DNA from: Rhodamnia argentea
Taxonomy: Eukaryota > Streptophyta > Magnoliopsida > Myrtales > Myrtaceae
Reading direction: 5' to 3'
Assembly: GCF_020921035.1 (NCBI RefSeq)
Contig: NC_063160.1
Coordinates: 14,783,095-14,847,094 of the forward strand
DNA length: 64,000 bases
A program made the translations under genes and the position numbers. Below the pieces are notes generated by a model. It did no database searches. It was given only the letters and a program-made list of their open reading frames with translations, and was not told the origin of the DNA. This document shows, piece after piece, positions 12,918 to 23,851 of this stretch; the stretch's first letter is position 1, and each line of letters opens with the position of its first letter.

Positions 12918-14140
12918 GAACATTCTTTTATTTGGCCTATATTTTGTCATGTACAATGATGCTTTCCAAGTAAGAGAACAATGGTAAGAAGAAAGGTGAC
13001 CTTACACATGATCAAGATCAAACCAAGAATTCCCTCGTTCTGCAGTAACCGAGGACCCTCAATTCTCAGCCGGACACAGCGTAAGTATTGTCATCCGAGG
13101 TCGGATTCTCTCTCGGTTTTTGCATGGTTTTGCTAGAATGAAGTCGATGAATTTCCAAGAACTGGTTTCCCATCTTGAGATTGACAATTCAAGAGACATA
13201 GAAGTCATTTCGGGCTTTTTTTTTCCCTTCTTGGCAAGCGAGGGTAACTGATACATTATACTTGATTTGAATTACCAAATCAGCCCTCCCTCATCAGTAG
13301 CATTGGGAAGGCGCCCTTTTTGGCTCGACTGTGTATCACCCGACTGTGAACTTCCTTCGGCGGAACGTCGGGCCATGCATCATGTTTAGCTGCGGATCGT
13401 GCATTCATGCTGGACTTAAGACATTATGTAAGAGAGGCAACTATGAAAGATATCCATAGAACAGCTCTCTATTTCCAGTTTCATGGAGGAGACTACTGTT
13501 GGCAAATACCTTATGTAAGACATTGGCTATTTCCGCCTCGGAATTGAAAGATTTGGAACCAAACAAACACCAAAAATTTACCCCGTTATTTAGATTTTGG
13601 GTAACTTTTTGGTTACTAACAGTCAATTATCAAATTTGTAAAATATCAATTTTTTAAAATCATTTTCCAACGATATAAATTTATCAATCTTTAATGTGAA
13701 CGCGTTACTAATTTGTTTAGCTTAAATTACCAACTGTGATTAGATTACGGATTTTCATTTGAACCACGTTCATTTAGTTTTGATCCAATTTATCAACCTC
13801 CGTCATCATTTACCAACTTCTGTTTTTCTTATGAACACCTCAAATTTATCCACTCTAATAGAAATTCACAAACATTTATTTATGTGACTCGTCAGCTTTC
13901 TCTCACTGGGCTATCTAAAAGTTTTAATTTACCAACTTCCATTTAAGTTGCCTCCAAACCATTGTCATAGATTTATTCATGAGAAGAAAGAGAGGGACTG
14001 CCTTTGCTTCTCCCAAATGTGCAGTATTATCTTCTATTGTGATAATCTTTGAAGGATCTTATTGACTTTGGTAAATGTTCCGACTTACTACGGTGACTTG
14101 ATAAGCATCCCCACAAAGTGCGCTGCCGGTTGCGATCGGC
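12918..14140. other. Spacer between convergent PILS-B and DGAT2 genes
   Basis: Holds the 3' ends of two convergent genes. I see AT-rich sequence with repeated short motifs of the type AATTTATCAAC/TTACCAACTT around 13620-13960, and no coding region. Confidence 0.4.
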
Positions 14141-17100
14141 TCAAAGAACTTTCAGCTGAAGATCAGGATACCCAAGTCGCGCGTTGTGCCTCTCGAAAAG
14201 ATCTCTCATAGCTTCAACAAACAGACTCTGAACTTCCTTTACCTGAAATTAAGTGAGAGCACATAAGTGATGCATCGAACAATGTATATGAAAGCGCCTC
14301 CAAAAACAGTGGAGACTGCGGCGACTTGTAACGGAGAGAAGCCGGCCTTCAGGAAAACACAGCGAAACAAGGACTAATCTACTTGTCCTGGTAAGTGGCA
14401 AAACAGTAGCCAACCTTGCATAAACGGTCTCGAATTCTATCCTTCCTCTGGTTTTAAACATGCTCTTATTTGCATTCCTAACAAAGAGATGAACATTAGG
14501 TAATCACAAAGCAAAGTGCAATTACTATTCATACCTCTTCAATGGTGGGGTTCGGGTTCCTCTTGCACTCAATCGGTTTCCCTACCACCACGTGCATCGG
14601 CCGCTGGAAGGGTAAAGGAGTCCTGTATGCAAGCAGAGAACCATGTCAAAGACGATGAGGCGAACTGAGCGCACAACGTACACGTCTCCAATAAAACTTA
14701 CCCAAGAATTCCCCAAAAGAAAATCGGGGTGAACTTGATAGCCCTGGACGTTTGCAAGAAAATCCTCCCGCTGGGCTTCCACCACTTATAGACATGGGAC
14801 TGCATGTTTGCCGAACAATTCCAATTTGGAAAGAGAACCGGAAAGGAAGACAGAGGAAAGGAGCACAATGTGCAATCACCGGTTAGTCAATGCTTGCACA
14901 TGGATTGGATGGGAGCACATAAGCATGAAATCAGTCGAACAAATGGATGCAGAAGAGTAAGGAAAGCATGATCAAATTCCAAGATGCAAAACATGGGAAA
15001 AGAGAAGAAGTGAAGGGTAAAAGGAGAAGCATAAAGAATAGTACTTGGCCGTAGCAGAAAACTGGAACCAGAGGTCGGCCCGTCTCCATTGCTATGCGGA
15101 TGAATCCTCTTCTAGTTTTGAGGAATGCAATCTTTAAACAGTTGGAGGCCAAGTTAGTTCGAGTCCACAAAGTCACATGAAAATCTGAACTGTTCATCAT
15201 CCTTCAATGCTTGTGCACTAGGGGGGGGTCGATGTATGCACGAATTTGCAGAAAATCCTTATGATTGGCATACCAAATTACGCTAATTGGATATTTTGTT
15301 CACGCTGTTTGCAGCATATATCTAGTCAGACAGTAGATAATCCTAGAACTAGAGGTAACGTGGTACTCTTGGAACGTGGAATGTCCTGCAATGTAATTAC
15401 CTCCCTACTAAACAAAAACAGTACTGCGATATCAATCACGAAAGGCAGTAAATTTCCAAATGATTCTTTCAAGGGCATCTTTGTATGTTGATGTAAGGCA
15501 CCAAACCTCCTTCAATATGCTTCTATGACGACTCCACTCCACCAATTTTTCATTGAACAATTCTCTTTCTCTCTCTTTGTCGAGATTGTGTTTAATTTTT
15601 TCTGTCCCCCTTTTGAGGAAATAGCAGTCAAAACAATGGCTATGACAGAGGTGAAGAGAATCTGTTACAAGGCATTTCAGGTCATGATCCACATTAGTCT
15701 TATCCGCTATCAGCTATTACTCCATAGGAAGTGAGGCACTTAGTAACATGAAACTTGCAGAATCATGTTGACTGCGGCATGGAAATTGCATTACCCAAAA
15801 GGAAAAAGTTATTTCGAAGACTGAAACCTAAAACATGCATGTTGATTGCAGGCAAGAGAATTCTAAATAAGTAGGAAATCCAAGTACATGAGACAACGAT
15901 CGGAACTAAAAGAGAGAGTTGAGGACTCGAACCTCGCAGTCGTGCTCCATAAGAAATGTCTCCTGAACGCCACCAGGCACGATGATACAACTATAACCGG
16001 CTTCCAAAAGGGAAGCAAAATTTCTCCTCGTTGCTGGTGTGAGACCCAACCATGTCCAGATGTGCCTCACAATTGGTGTGTAGAAGACCTAATAAGAAAT
16101 TAAGCAGATATTGAGAGGCATAGCGAAAGGTTTCGTAAAAACACAGTCTGCACACGATCGAGGATGAAATATTTACGGCAGTACTGGCGAGGACTTTTAT
16201 CTTGTGGAGAGGCATGAACCCAGTAAGGTCAGCCAGCGCAACGACACCAATCGGCAGAACCGAATGAGGTTCGTAGCCGAATACTGCAAGGTAAAAGCAC
16301 TACGCCTTCAGTCACCCCATTGGATAAACAAGGAGAAACAGATTTAAATGGTCATCAGGCTGCTCATAGGACTGTGGGATTCAAAAGCAGAGCCATACCC
16401 ATTTTCAGAAGTGATGCGAACATGGACTCACAAAGCCACTGAGTCTTCGAAAGCATCAGATTGTGGCACACGGAACAGATGAGCACCCAATATATTACTT
16501 CACAACAAGCAAGCGAAACACAATACCTAATGCTCAAGAACTATGAGAAGAGAAATGTGCACTGCTATATTCTACCAGACTCTCCATCGGTCCCCTAGCA
16601 TCTCATCGGGCAGTAGAGGTTCCCTAATTCTCTTTTCACAGAATTTAAGAAACACAAAAAGGCAAGAATTGACCGATTTTCAACCTTAAAAAGAGGAAAC
16701 TACGATATTAAGGACTGTACTGGAACTGACCATAAGCCTGACTAGGATCAAAGGCTGTCATATCCTCCACGTGCAGGGTCAGCGGGAAATAACGGCAAGC
16801 ATGCTTACATATGTACCTGCAGAAAAGAAAATTTCCAAATCCGCCTTCAAAAACCAGGAAACTAACAATAGCAATGAATCAACAATTCTGCATCATTACA
16901 AAGAAATCGAAACAGAGGGACCAACTGAGAAACCCACCTGGACAACTTCCGACCCACTTTGCTCTGATCGTCTATGGGAATCACCATAAAAGCCACGAGC
17001 AACCCAACCACTCTGGTCCATCAGAGAACCAGCAACAAGCAAACCCACGAGCAGAAAGCGAACATATTTAAACCCCCAAAAGAAGAAGAAGAAGAAGAAG

Positions 17101-17337
17101 AAGAAGAGGCAGAGAGACAGAGAGAACTAACAGGAGGGCTTTGGAGAGAGGAAGGAAGAGGAGAGAGAAGAGCACGAGTATGGCGTCGAAGTGGATCGCG
17201 CCGAGCCATATCAGCAGCGCCGTGACCGTGTGGAGCACGTTCGACGACGGGAATTGCTCTCTCCCGTTAAAGACTCGAAATTTCTCGGCCTGCTGTCCAT
17301 GATTCATCTCGCTCTCGTCACCCATCATCACCGCCAA
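14141..17337 (-). CDS. DGAT2: Diacylglycerol O-acyltransferase 2 (type-2 DGAT)
   Basis: Nine exons on the minus strand: 17337-17132, 17012-16938, 16816-16731, 16283-16177, 16088-15933, 15131-15045, 14799-14702, 14622-14535, 14242-14141. They join in phase to 334 residues, the plant DGAT2 length. The enzyme transfers an acyl group from acyl-CoA to diacylglycerol at the ER, the last step of triacylglycerol synthesis. Visible family marks are an N-terminal hydrophobic hairpin (about 35-80), the YFP block (103-105), EPHS (127-130, the plant form of the HPHG catalytic motif), [37 protein letters not shown] and [11 protein letters not shown]. The C-terminus LQLKVL resembles the -LKLEI ER-retrieval signal described for tung DGAT2. 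The start is the first ATG of the frame; MNHGQQ further in is an alternative. No breaks are seen. Confidence 0.93.
17080..17110. repeat. (GAA)n microsatellite in DGAT2 intron 1
   Basis: A run of AGA/GAA triplets on +. It reads as a CTT-rich tract just after the exon 1 donor in the direction of DGAT2 transcription. Confidence 0.85.
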
Positions 17338-17780
17338 AGGTAACCACAGAATTACAGTTCTTGCTCAAGAGATTGTTGGCTCCCCAGCGTGGTTTCCGAG
17401 AGGCGACGTTGTTGGGGTTGATTCCATCTGGAGAAGTTATATAGAAGGCGTCTCGGGCTTTCCAGACGAAACTTGGTCCTCCCACGCTCCTCCATGCATG
17501 GTCGCATAATCATCGATGACGCAAATAATGTCGAGAAGAGACAAAAACTTATGAGAGGAGCAAAAGATGAGCAACGATTGTTTTTCTCTGTTGTCGCTGT
17601 TCATCTCGGAGTACCAAGTGGCCACGACACTCAACAGAGGAAAGCTTCGCTCCTTCTAGATATTAGAATTTGGAGATTCACCTTTCGTTTGGCACCTTCC
17701 GTTTCGCCGACGGGAGGACAAGAACTCGACCCTCCTCCGCTGATCCAGTAAAATCATGCAGTCATCCTGCAACATATGAC
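17338..17780 (-). other. DGAT2 upstream region
   Basis: About 440 bp between the DGAT2 start codon and the first dispersed repeat, so it should contain the 5' leader and core promoter. No clear TATA element was identified. The short frames on both strands show no known domain. Confidence 0.35.
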
Positions 17781-17784
17781 ATAA

Positions 17785-18475
17785 AAATTATTCACAGTCC
17801 TAAACCGATTGCATTTTTTTGCCAATTCAATATTAAATATTTAATTTTATCAATTAAGTCATAAAACTTTTCATATTTGACCAATTAAGTTCATCCAGCT
17901 AGTTTTGGCCGGAGACTACCGACGTGGACGTCGACCTAGGACATGAACAATTTTAATAACATTTCATCTAATTTTAATGTGTTTCTTTTATTTTTCCATT
18001 TCTTTTTTCATATCTTTGTTTATTTCTGGCCCGATGAAGGTATGAGGTGAGGGCCGGCACGCCCTTGCTGGCCACTGTAAAAAAAATAAAAGAAAAAAGG
18101 AAAAATAAAATAAAATCTAAAAAAAATTAAAATAGTATTAGAATCTATCCATGTCGGTGGCCTTCGGCCAAAATTGACTTGATGGACTCTATTGATGAAC
18201 CGTAAAAAGGTTTCGTTTCTCACGTGTTTTCTACGGGTGCTCTTTAAGATGGGGTAAGTGCATCGACATACGTGTTAGATGTTTTTGCGGATGGGAGAAA
18301 TGAAGGGAGTAGTCTATGTTGACATTGTTTTATTCAGGTTGGAGTTAAGAATATATGAAATATGGATGTTTTAAAAGCGGTGTTTTGCATATCAATTACT
18401 GTGCTTAATTAAGTTTAGGACTGAATTGGTAAAAGTGCAATAAGTTTAGAACTTTTTGATCAATTTTCTCTATAT
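17785..18475. repeat. Dispersed inverted-end repeat, copy 1
   Basis: The left end carries AGTCCTAAACCGATTGCA followed by GCCAATTCAAT. The right end carries the inverse (TTAGGACTGAATTGGT, then GTGCAATAAGTTTAGAACT). A GC-rich core with GAGGGCCGGCACGCCC sits in A-rich DNA in the middle. The same plan recurs at 18540, 27285, 28695, 29700 and 61060. It looks like a non-autonomous terminal-inverted-repeat family. Confidence 0.6.
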
Positions 18476-18702
18476 AACATCAAGTCCTAAAATTAACCAA
18501 ACATTCATATTAGGTATGATGTGATGACAAAGAAAAGGAAAAATTACCAAAAAAGTCATAAACCTATTACAATTGTGTCAATTCAATCATATTGTTAAAT
18601 TTAGTCCTAAGCCTTTTGCATTTGTATCAATTCAGTCCATTTGACCGGCCGTCGCCGATGTGGCATTGCCGGTGTTGATCAAATTTATTCCCAAAAATAA
18701 GG

Positions 18703-18709
<7 letters not shown>

Positions 18710-18741
<32 letters not shown>
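18710..18741. repeat. (GA)n microsatellite
   Basis: An uninterrupted run of about 15 GA dinucleotides. Confidence 0.95.
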
Positions 18742-18742
<1 letters not shown>

Positions 18743-19086
18743 GCAGCTAGAGAGGGTGGCGGCTCTCATCCGGATCAAGCAATGGTCACCGGCCCTCACC
18801 TAGACTTGGCCGATGACCGCCGCTAGCAAGAGTCGGTCGCTAGTAGCGGACCTCGCTTGCGATCGGTGAGGGTCATCATGCCCCACCCCGCCGACCATCT
18901 CCCACCCTTGTCGACCTTTCTCAACAATGGTAGAAGGGCTGTTGCGAGTGCTTGCAGCCATCACCGCTCGCTTGTCTCTGTTTTTGTTACCTTCATTTTT
19001 AAATTTAATTTGAATAAAATTGAAATAAAAAATCAGATTTGGACAAAAAAAATTCACTTCGGTGCCGATAGCACCACATCGGTGCC

Positions 19087-19996
19087 TAAGGGTGATCAAT
19101 TTCTGATCCGGTCCAATCCCCATGAACCGGGGATCGGACCGGAGGTCCCAGTTCTTAGTTTTTGGAATCGGGGTTCAGGCCGAACTGACAATTCCGGTCC
19201 GATTCTCTAGCAGTCCAGTGGATCGGTACCATATTCAGTTGGCTTTTGCCCATGTTTTCTCCAAGACCAAAAATCAAAGGTGGCCCGTCGTTCTCTTGCT
19301 TCCCCTCGTTCGCTTCCATCTTCACCCTCACAACTGTCATATGGACCACCTTCCTGCAACAAATCACGCCATGATCCATTACTCCAAGAAAGATAAGAGT
19401 GGAGTCTTGGTTTCGAAACAAATCAGAAGACTCAAAAGGCAAATGCAGAAGAAGATTTCCCTTAAAAACTGCGGTCTCTCCCGATGCATGCTCATCAAGA
19501 CTCTTTGCCTTCCCTTGGATGCCTGAGCCTCAGGTGTTAGTTTCCTCAGAATCCTCCATGTCAAGCTTTGGCGCGGGAGAATTAGCAGCCATGAATATTG
19601 TGGGCCCCAAATTCCATTGCATCTTCACAAAAAAAAAAAAAAAACAGAAGAAAAGAAATCAAGAACCCCAGAATTTTAAGATTATGAAGATGCAGAAGCA
19701 GGAAAGAAGAGGTATGGATTGCCGGGGGACAAATCGGTTATTTGTCGAGCAGAAACTCATGAACTTCGAGTCACACGGGGTGACTCGTGTCTGGGGCAAA
19801 GGAAAAAGATCGAAAGAGGAGAGCGATTTTAGAGGTTGAAATTTTTAAAAATAAAAATAAATATCGGTCCGGTTTGTCCGATTCCCCCACTGTAATTGAG
19901 AACCGTACTGCCTAGGAACTGGGAATAGGACCAAATCGGCCGGTTTGGTTCGGTCCAAGCGGTTCTCGGTTCGGTTGGTTCATTTTGCTCACCTTA
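19087..19996. mobile_element. Nested hAT-like non-autonomous element
   Basis: The left end TAAGGGTGATCAA and the inverse of the right end TAAGGTGAGCAA form imperfect terminal inverted repeats. They are followed inward by related GGTCCRAT/GAACCGG-rich sequence on both sides. The flanking octamers TCGGTGCC (19079-19086) and TCAATGCC (19997-20004) match at 6 of 8 positions, which fits an aged 8-bp hAT target duplication. No transposase frame is present. The open frames inside (19122-19526, 19399-19839) are unrecognised. Confidence 0.5.
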
Positions 19997-20375
19997 TCAA
20001 TGCCGATAGACTAAATTGACCGAATTAATACAAATATAAAAATGTTTAAGATTAAATTGGAAAAAAAAGATTTAGGACTGAATTGATTAATTACAATGGA
20101 CTATGACTGTTTTCGTCATTCTCCCCAAAGAAACAATAGTAAACTTGCATGTATTCCAGATTGAATTTATTGAATGATGTTAATTGAAGTCACGCGAAAT
20201 CTAAGTGGACCCACTATTAGTACGTATGTTACACTCATCTAATAGTTTCTAGCTCCTTGAAAAAAATGCATAAATCCTTAAAAAAAAAAAAAAAAAACCA
20301 GCTCTAGGTACAATTGCAATTCTGTATTGGAACTTTTTCTTTTTTCCAAAAAGAAAATCACCAATTTTTATTAAA

Positions 20376-21281
20376 GGGCCTGTTTGGTTCAGTTTTGAAA
20401 AAATGTCCTTGGAAAAATGCAAATATTTTTGGGCTAAAGGGGATTTCCTAAATCTGAATAATATTTAGTAAAGTGTATTTTAAAAATACATTGGAAATCA
20501 AATTTGACGTAAATGTTATTTGGTAAAAAAAATACCCTTTGTAAATAATTAGATTTTTTTAATTATTTTTCATTTTTAATAATTTTCATTTTTAATTACT
20601 TTCTTTAAAAAAAATTTCTCTTTTTTTCCTTCTTCCTTCTTTAATTTCTTCTCAACCGGTCGCCGTCCACAGCGATGGCCCGCGACCAATCATAGGCCAG
20701 GCTCATCCTCGCTCCAACCTCGCCGGATCTTGCGAGCCCCATGCCATATCGAGTGAGGCCGAGGCTCGCGTCGCGGAGGTCCGCAGCAGTAACAAGGACT
20801 CGTTCCAACAATTCCAAACCTTGAGCCCCATCTCAGTCCTCGAGACCAGTAGCTCCTGCTCGGTCGAGAACAAGCTTGGGCCATGCAACCGAGATCCGGT
20901 GTGGCCGAGGCTTGCGTTGTTGAGATCCAGCAGCTCCTCTTCATGTGGCCAAGCTCTTCTGCCCGCGTGTCATGGCTGATTGTTGGCTGGCCGCCTTCAC
21001 CGAGGTCTGCGGTCAGCAAAGGAAGAAGGAAGTAGGAGAAAAGAAAAAGAAAAAAATAAAGAAGAAAATAAAATAAATAAAATATTATAGTTGTATTTCG
21101 AAAATGCAACTTTGCAAAGTATCTCAAGAGCTACTTTGGGCTAAAGGCTTTTAGGCGCCTTTGAAAATGAAGTTGCATTTCTCCAAAGTTGAGCAAAAAA
21201 CTAACCAAACATTATTTGTATTTGGCAAAAGGACTTTAGAGCCCCAAAGCCCCTTCCAAATGCTGAACCAAATAGGCCCTT
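20376..21281. mobile_element. TIR element with GGGCCTNTTTGGTTCAG ends
   Basis: The left end is AGGGCCTGTTTGGTTCAG. The right end is its inverse, CTGAACCAAATAGGCCCT. About 905 bp lie between them, with no transposase. Sub-terminal sequence is A/T-rich and the middle is GC-rich (20650-20990). Ends of this type occur in plant hAT and PIF/Harbinger MITEs. I cannot confirm a target duplication, so the superfamily stays open. Confidence 0.6.
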
Positions 21282-21387
21282 AGCCTCAAATTTTCCTCTA
21301 TTAACCCACTGTTCAAAAATCACAACTGGTTTCCAAAAAATAACAGCAACATGGCGAGTCAAAGATTCATTATCAAAGCATGCATAT

Positions 21388-21886
21388 TGTGACATCGTGA
21401 ATTTAACTCGCCGTGGTATTGTCCGCTTTGGCCCGTACCATGTCAAGCCTCACAGCTTTATCTTTTGGCGTACGGGTGAGCGCCTTTTCAGGCGGTTACC
21501 CATATTGGGAGTGCTCTCACTTGAGCATGCTTAATTTTGTAACTCCAAAGCTAAGCACTGCAGTTATGTTAAAAGGCGCCTCTAATTCAAGTTTTCACAC
21601 ACACATTCCAAAATTGCATTCCTCCTGTTTGGTGCATGGTTCGATTCATTCACTTGAGCATGCTTAATTTTGTAACTCCAAAGCTAAGCACTGCAGTTAT
21701 GTTAAAAGGCGCCTCTAATTCAAGTTTTCACACACACATTCCAAAATTGCATTCCTCCTGTTCGGTGCATGGTTCGATTCATTCCTGCCCTATTTGCTAT
21801 CCCGGAAACCTTCTAGGAGTTGATCCTTGTCCATGCTATCTAGCCCCGGCGACCACTTCTTACCCTTGTCGGCTTGGGTCGTTACA
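21388..21886 (-). mobile_element. Solo LTR, probably of a Cassandra-type TRIM retrotransposon
   Basis: The 499-bp segment runs TGTGACA...GTTACA and is flanked on both sides by CATAT (21383-21387 and 21887-21891), a perfect 5-bp target-site duplication. On the minus strand, 21494-21546 resembles plant 5S rRNA around its internal promoter (TTAAGCATGCTCAAGTGAGAG, then ATGGGTAACC). A 5S-derived LTR is the hallmark of Cassandra elements. The sense direction is inferred from the 5S-like strand. There is only one LTR and no internal domain, so it is a solo LTR left by recombination. It has a 133-bp internal tandem duplication. Confidence 0.8.
21517..21782. repeat. 133-bp tandem duplication inside the solo LTR
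   Basis: Units 21517-21649 and 21650-21782 differ at only one visible position (GTTTGG versus GTTCGG). The duplication starts inside the 5S-like block, so the A-box-like part (TTGAGCATGCTTAATTTT on +) is present twice and the C-box-like part once. Confidence 0.9.
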
Positions 21887-22564
21887 CATATTAATCACCA
21901 TCCTTAGAGACAACGACTGCCATAATTTTGAAGAAACCAAAGAAGATTTTTGGACAGAGGATTAACATGGGAAAATCTAGAACTAGTGTGCAAGTTGATG
22001 AATTTATTTTTGGTTAAAAGCCACCAAAAACCTCAAACTATGCCCACCATGACAACCTAAACTTTTTTTTTTGTGACATCCAAAAGCTCATACTCGTACC
22101 CATGCGATATATTCACCCCTAACTTGTATTCTTGTGACATATTTACTCCAAAATAATTTTTTTGACAAAAAAAAATCTAGACTTATATCCATTTGACACA
22201 ATACCCCAAACTTATATTTATGACACAAAAAATCTGAAACTTAGACCCATGCTACACATTTATCGTCCGTCAAGATTTCTTTTACTTTTTTCTTTCTTCC
22301 TTCATTGGTTGCATCCTTGCCATTGTCACCGCTACAGTCCTCACCGTCGTTAAACCAAGGAAGAAAACAAAAAGGGAGTTTAAAGAGAAAAGAAAAAGAA
22401 ACCGATACAAGAAAATCATACATTAAGTTGACATACTTTTGCCACGTGATTGCCACGTTAGTACCATTTGATATCCGTCATCCATATAGGCAACCACATA
22501 AAACTTTTAGCAGTGTTTGTTAATAGAATTTTGATGAAGGGTACAAAGTTGGAGTAAATGCTAT

Positions 22565-23380
22565 GTTGCACTGACACGATAAGCGACACGCGACACGACA
22601 CGCCGACACGTGATTTCTAAATAAATAAAAAAAATTGACACGTTAGGACACGTTATATATTTAATATATAAATATATATAATAAATTAGTATTTTTATGA
22701 TTCCATCTGTTTTTCGTTTTTTATTCCCTAAAAAAGAATAAAAGAAAAATTATAAAAATTACTAATACAGAAATGAAAACCCAATTAAAACAAAATAAAT
22801 TCAAAAAAATATCACTAAAAATTAAAGCCTCTCTCTATAACTCTAAACCCTTTTCTCTCTTTTTGTTTCAGTTGTCATAACATACTTTTATTCAGTTGGA
22901 AGAATTGCCAGCCCAGGCCCTTCGGGCCACTGCACGATTAGAGATAAGAGTCGTGGGAGCCTCCCTCTCAAAGTTCTCATCTGTAACCCTGCATTCTCCT
23001 CTTCCTTCCTCCATCGTCCTCGTCGCCATCGCAGCCGATAGCAGGAAACCCTAATTCTTTATCGCGGTGGATCCCCAATCCACCCAGTTCCAGCAGGCGT
23101 AGCTCGCGATGGTCCTCAACCCCGACCCCTCCCACTTTGAAACCCTAGCCTCCCATGGCGAGGCTGCGAGGCAAGGTAGAGCCGAGAGCAAAGAGACAGA
23201 GAGGAGAGAAAGATGAAATTAGGTTAGCGATTTGAGGCTTTCAGTTTTTGGTTTCACTTAACTTGAATTTCCCAAATTATCCCGGGGACAGGAGTGTCCA
23301 AGCGTGTCCCTTTCGCTGACTGTGTGTCAGAAGCACCGAGTGTCTGAGTGTGTCGGACACTGACACGCGTCCAACGAGCA
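22565..23380. mobile_element. Nested element with GACACG-rich inverted ends
   Basis: The left end has repeated GACACG units (CACTGACACGATAAGCGACA, then ACGCGACACGACACGCC). The right end has the complementary GTGTCC/GTGTCGG units, closing with CGGACACTGACACGCG. The interior contains AT-rich DNA, a CCCTAA-type 5' UTR stretch and the broken importin-5 exon. The layout suits a non-autonomous DNA transposon that captured host DNA. Confidence 0.5.
23067..23175 (+). pseudogene. Captured fragment of importin-5 / importin beta-3 exon 1
   Basis: The frame beginning at 23067 reads V-DPQSTQFQQA-stop-LAMVLNPDPSHFETLASHG. This corresponds to the highly conserved N-terminus of plant importin-5 (IPO5/RanBP5-type karyopherins), which starts with Met then DPxSTQxQQA and continues with GPDPxxFETLxSHL. 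The start ATG is GTG here and a TAG stop occurs at 23100-23102. Similarity ends after the SHG residues at about 23160. The preceding CT-rich stretch ending in AGGAAACCCTAATTC looks like the parental 5' UTR. It is a dead fragment inside a transposable element, not a gene. Identification is from memory of the family, without alignment. Confidence 0.6.
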
Positions 23381-23789
23381 AAAAAATTGGCCCTCACTCT
23401 CGCGTCCGTGTTACATGAAAAAAATATGTCACACGAGTATAAATTTGGAGTAAATGTATCGTACGAGTATGAATTTAGAATAAAAAATTGTCACATGCGT
23501 ACAAATTTAGAATTTTGGACATAGAAAAAAAATTTAGGTTGTTGTACGAGCACAATTTTGGAACTTATGATGTAAAAAACAAAAAAATTAAGATGCATCT
23601 GTAACCATGGCATAGTTTGACTTCTTCTTTTTTTTTTTTTTGGCTTTTTCCCTTTATGTTTAGACAAAAGAAGTTCTTGACATGATTTAGATTGGACATA
23701 AATATTGGGTATTTTCTTTTAGAATTAAGCCTTAAAAAAAAGGAAAACTTTCTTCTGGATCCACGTCACTGATACCGCACGTCAAACGC

Positions 23790-23851
23790 TTTGGTGGAAG
23801 AATTGCTTGAATTTCGATTATTTGGTGGAAGAATTGCTTGAATTTCGATTA
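23790..23851. repeat. 31-bp perfect tandem duplication
   Basis: The units 23790-23820 and 23821-23851 both start TTTGGTGGAAGAATTGCTTG and end TTTCGATTA. Confidence 0.9.

Larger units (their letters stand above)
18540..20124. repeat. Dispersed inverted-end repeat, copy 2, with nested insertion
   Basis: The left end (AGTCATAAACCTATTACAAT, then GTGTCAATTCAAT) is matched by an inverted right end around 20040-20120 (TTTAGGACTGAATTGATTAA). The central part holds the GC-rich block typical of this family (18760-18960). A second element is nested inside it at 19087-19996. Confidence 0.6.
22012..23655. mobile_element. Large inverted-arm element with a nested GACAC-rich element
   Basis: The left arm (about 22012-22560) contains AAAGCCACCAAAAACCTC, then AAACTATGCC. 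The right arm (about 23390-23655) contains the inverse (GGCATAGTTTGACTTC...TTTTGGCTTTTT). Both arms are filled with related A/T-rich phrases (GTGACATA, TTGGAGTAAATG). No transposase is visible. A second element with GACAC-rich ends sits between the arms and carries a host gene fragment. Confidence 0.55.

Noticed and set aside
17180..17302. Plus-strand frame starting ATGGCGTCGAAG over DGAT2 exon 1
   Set aside because: It is antisense to a well-supported conserved DGAT2 exon and short.
21494..21546. A genuine 5S rRNA gene
   Set aside because: Only the internal-promoter region resembles 5S, with many changes, and it sits inside an LTR with its own target duplication.
22565..22620. CRISPR-like direct repeats (GACACG units)
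   Set aside because: The units are short and irregular with no spacers, in a plant genome, and form the end of a transposable element.
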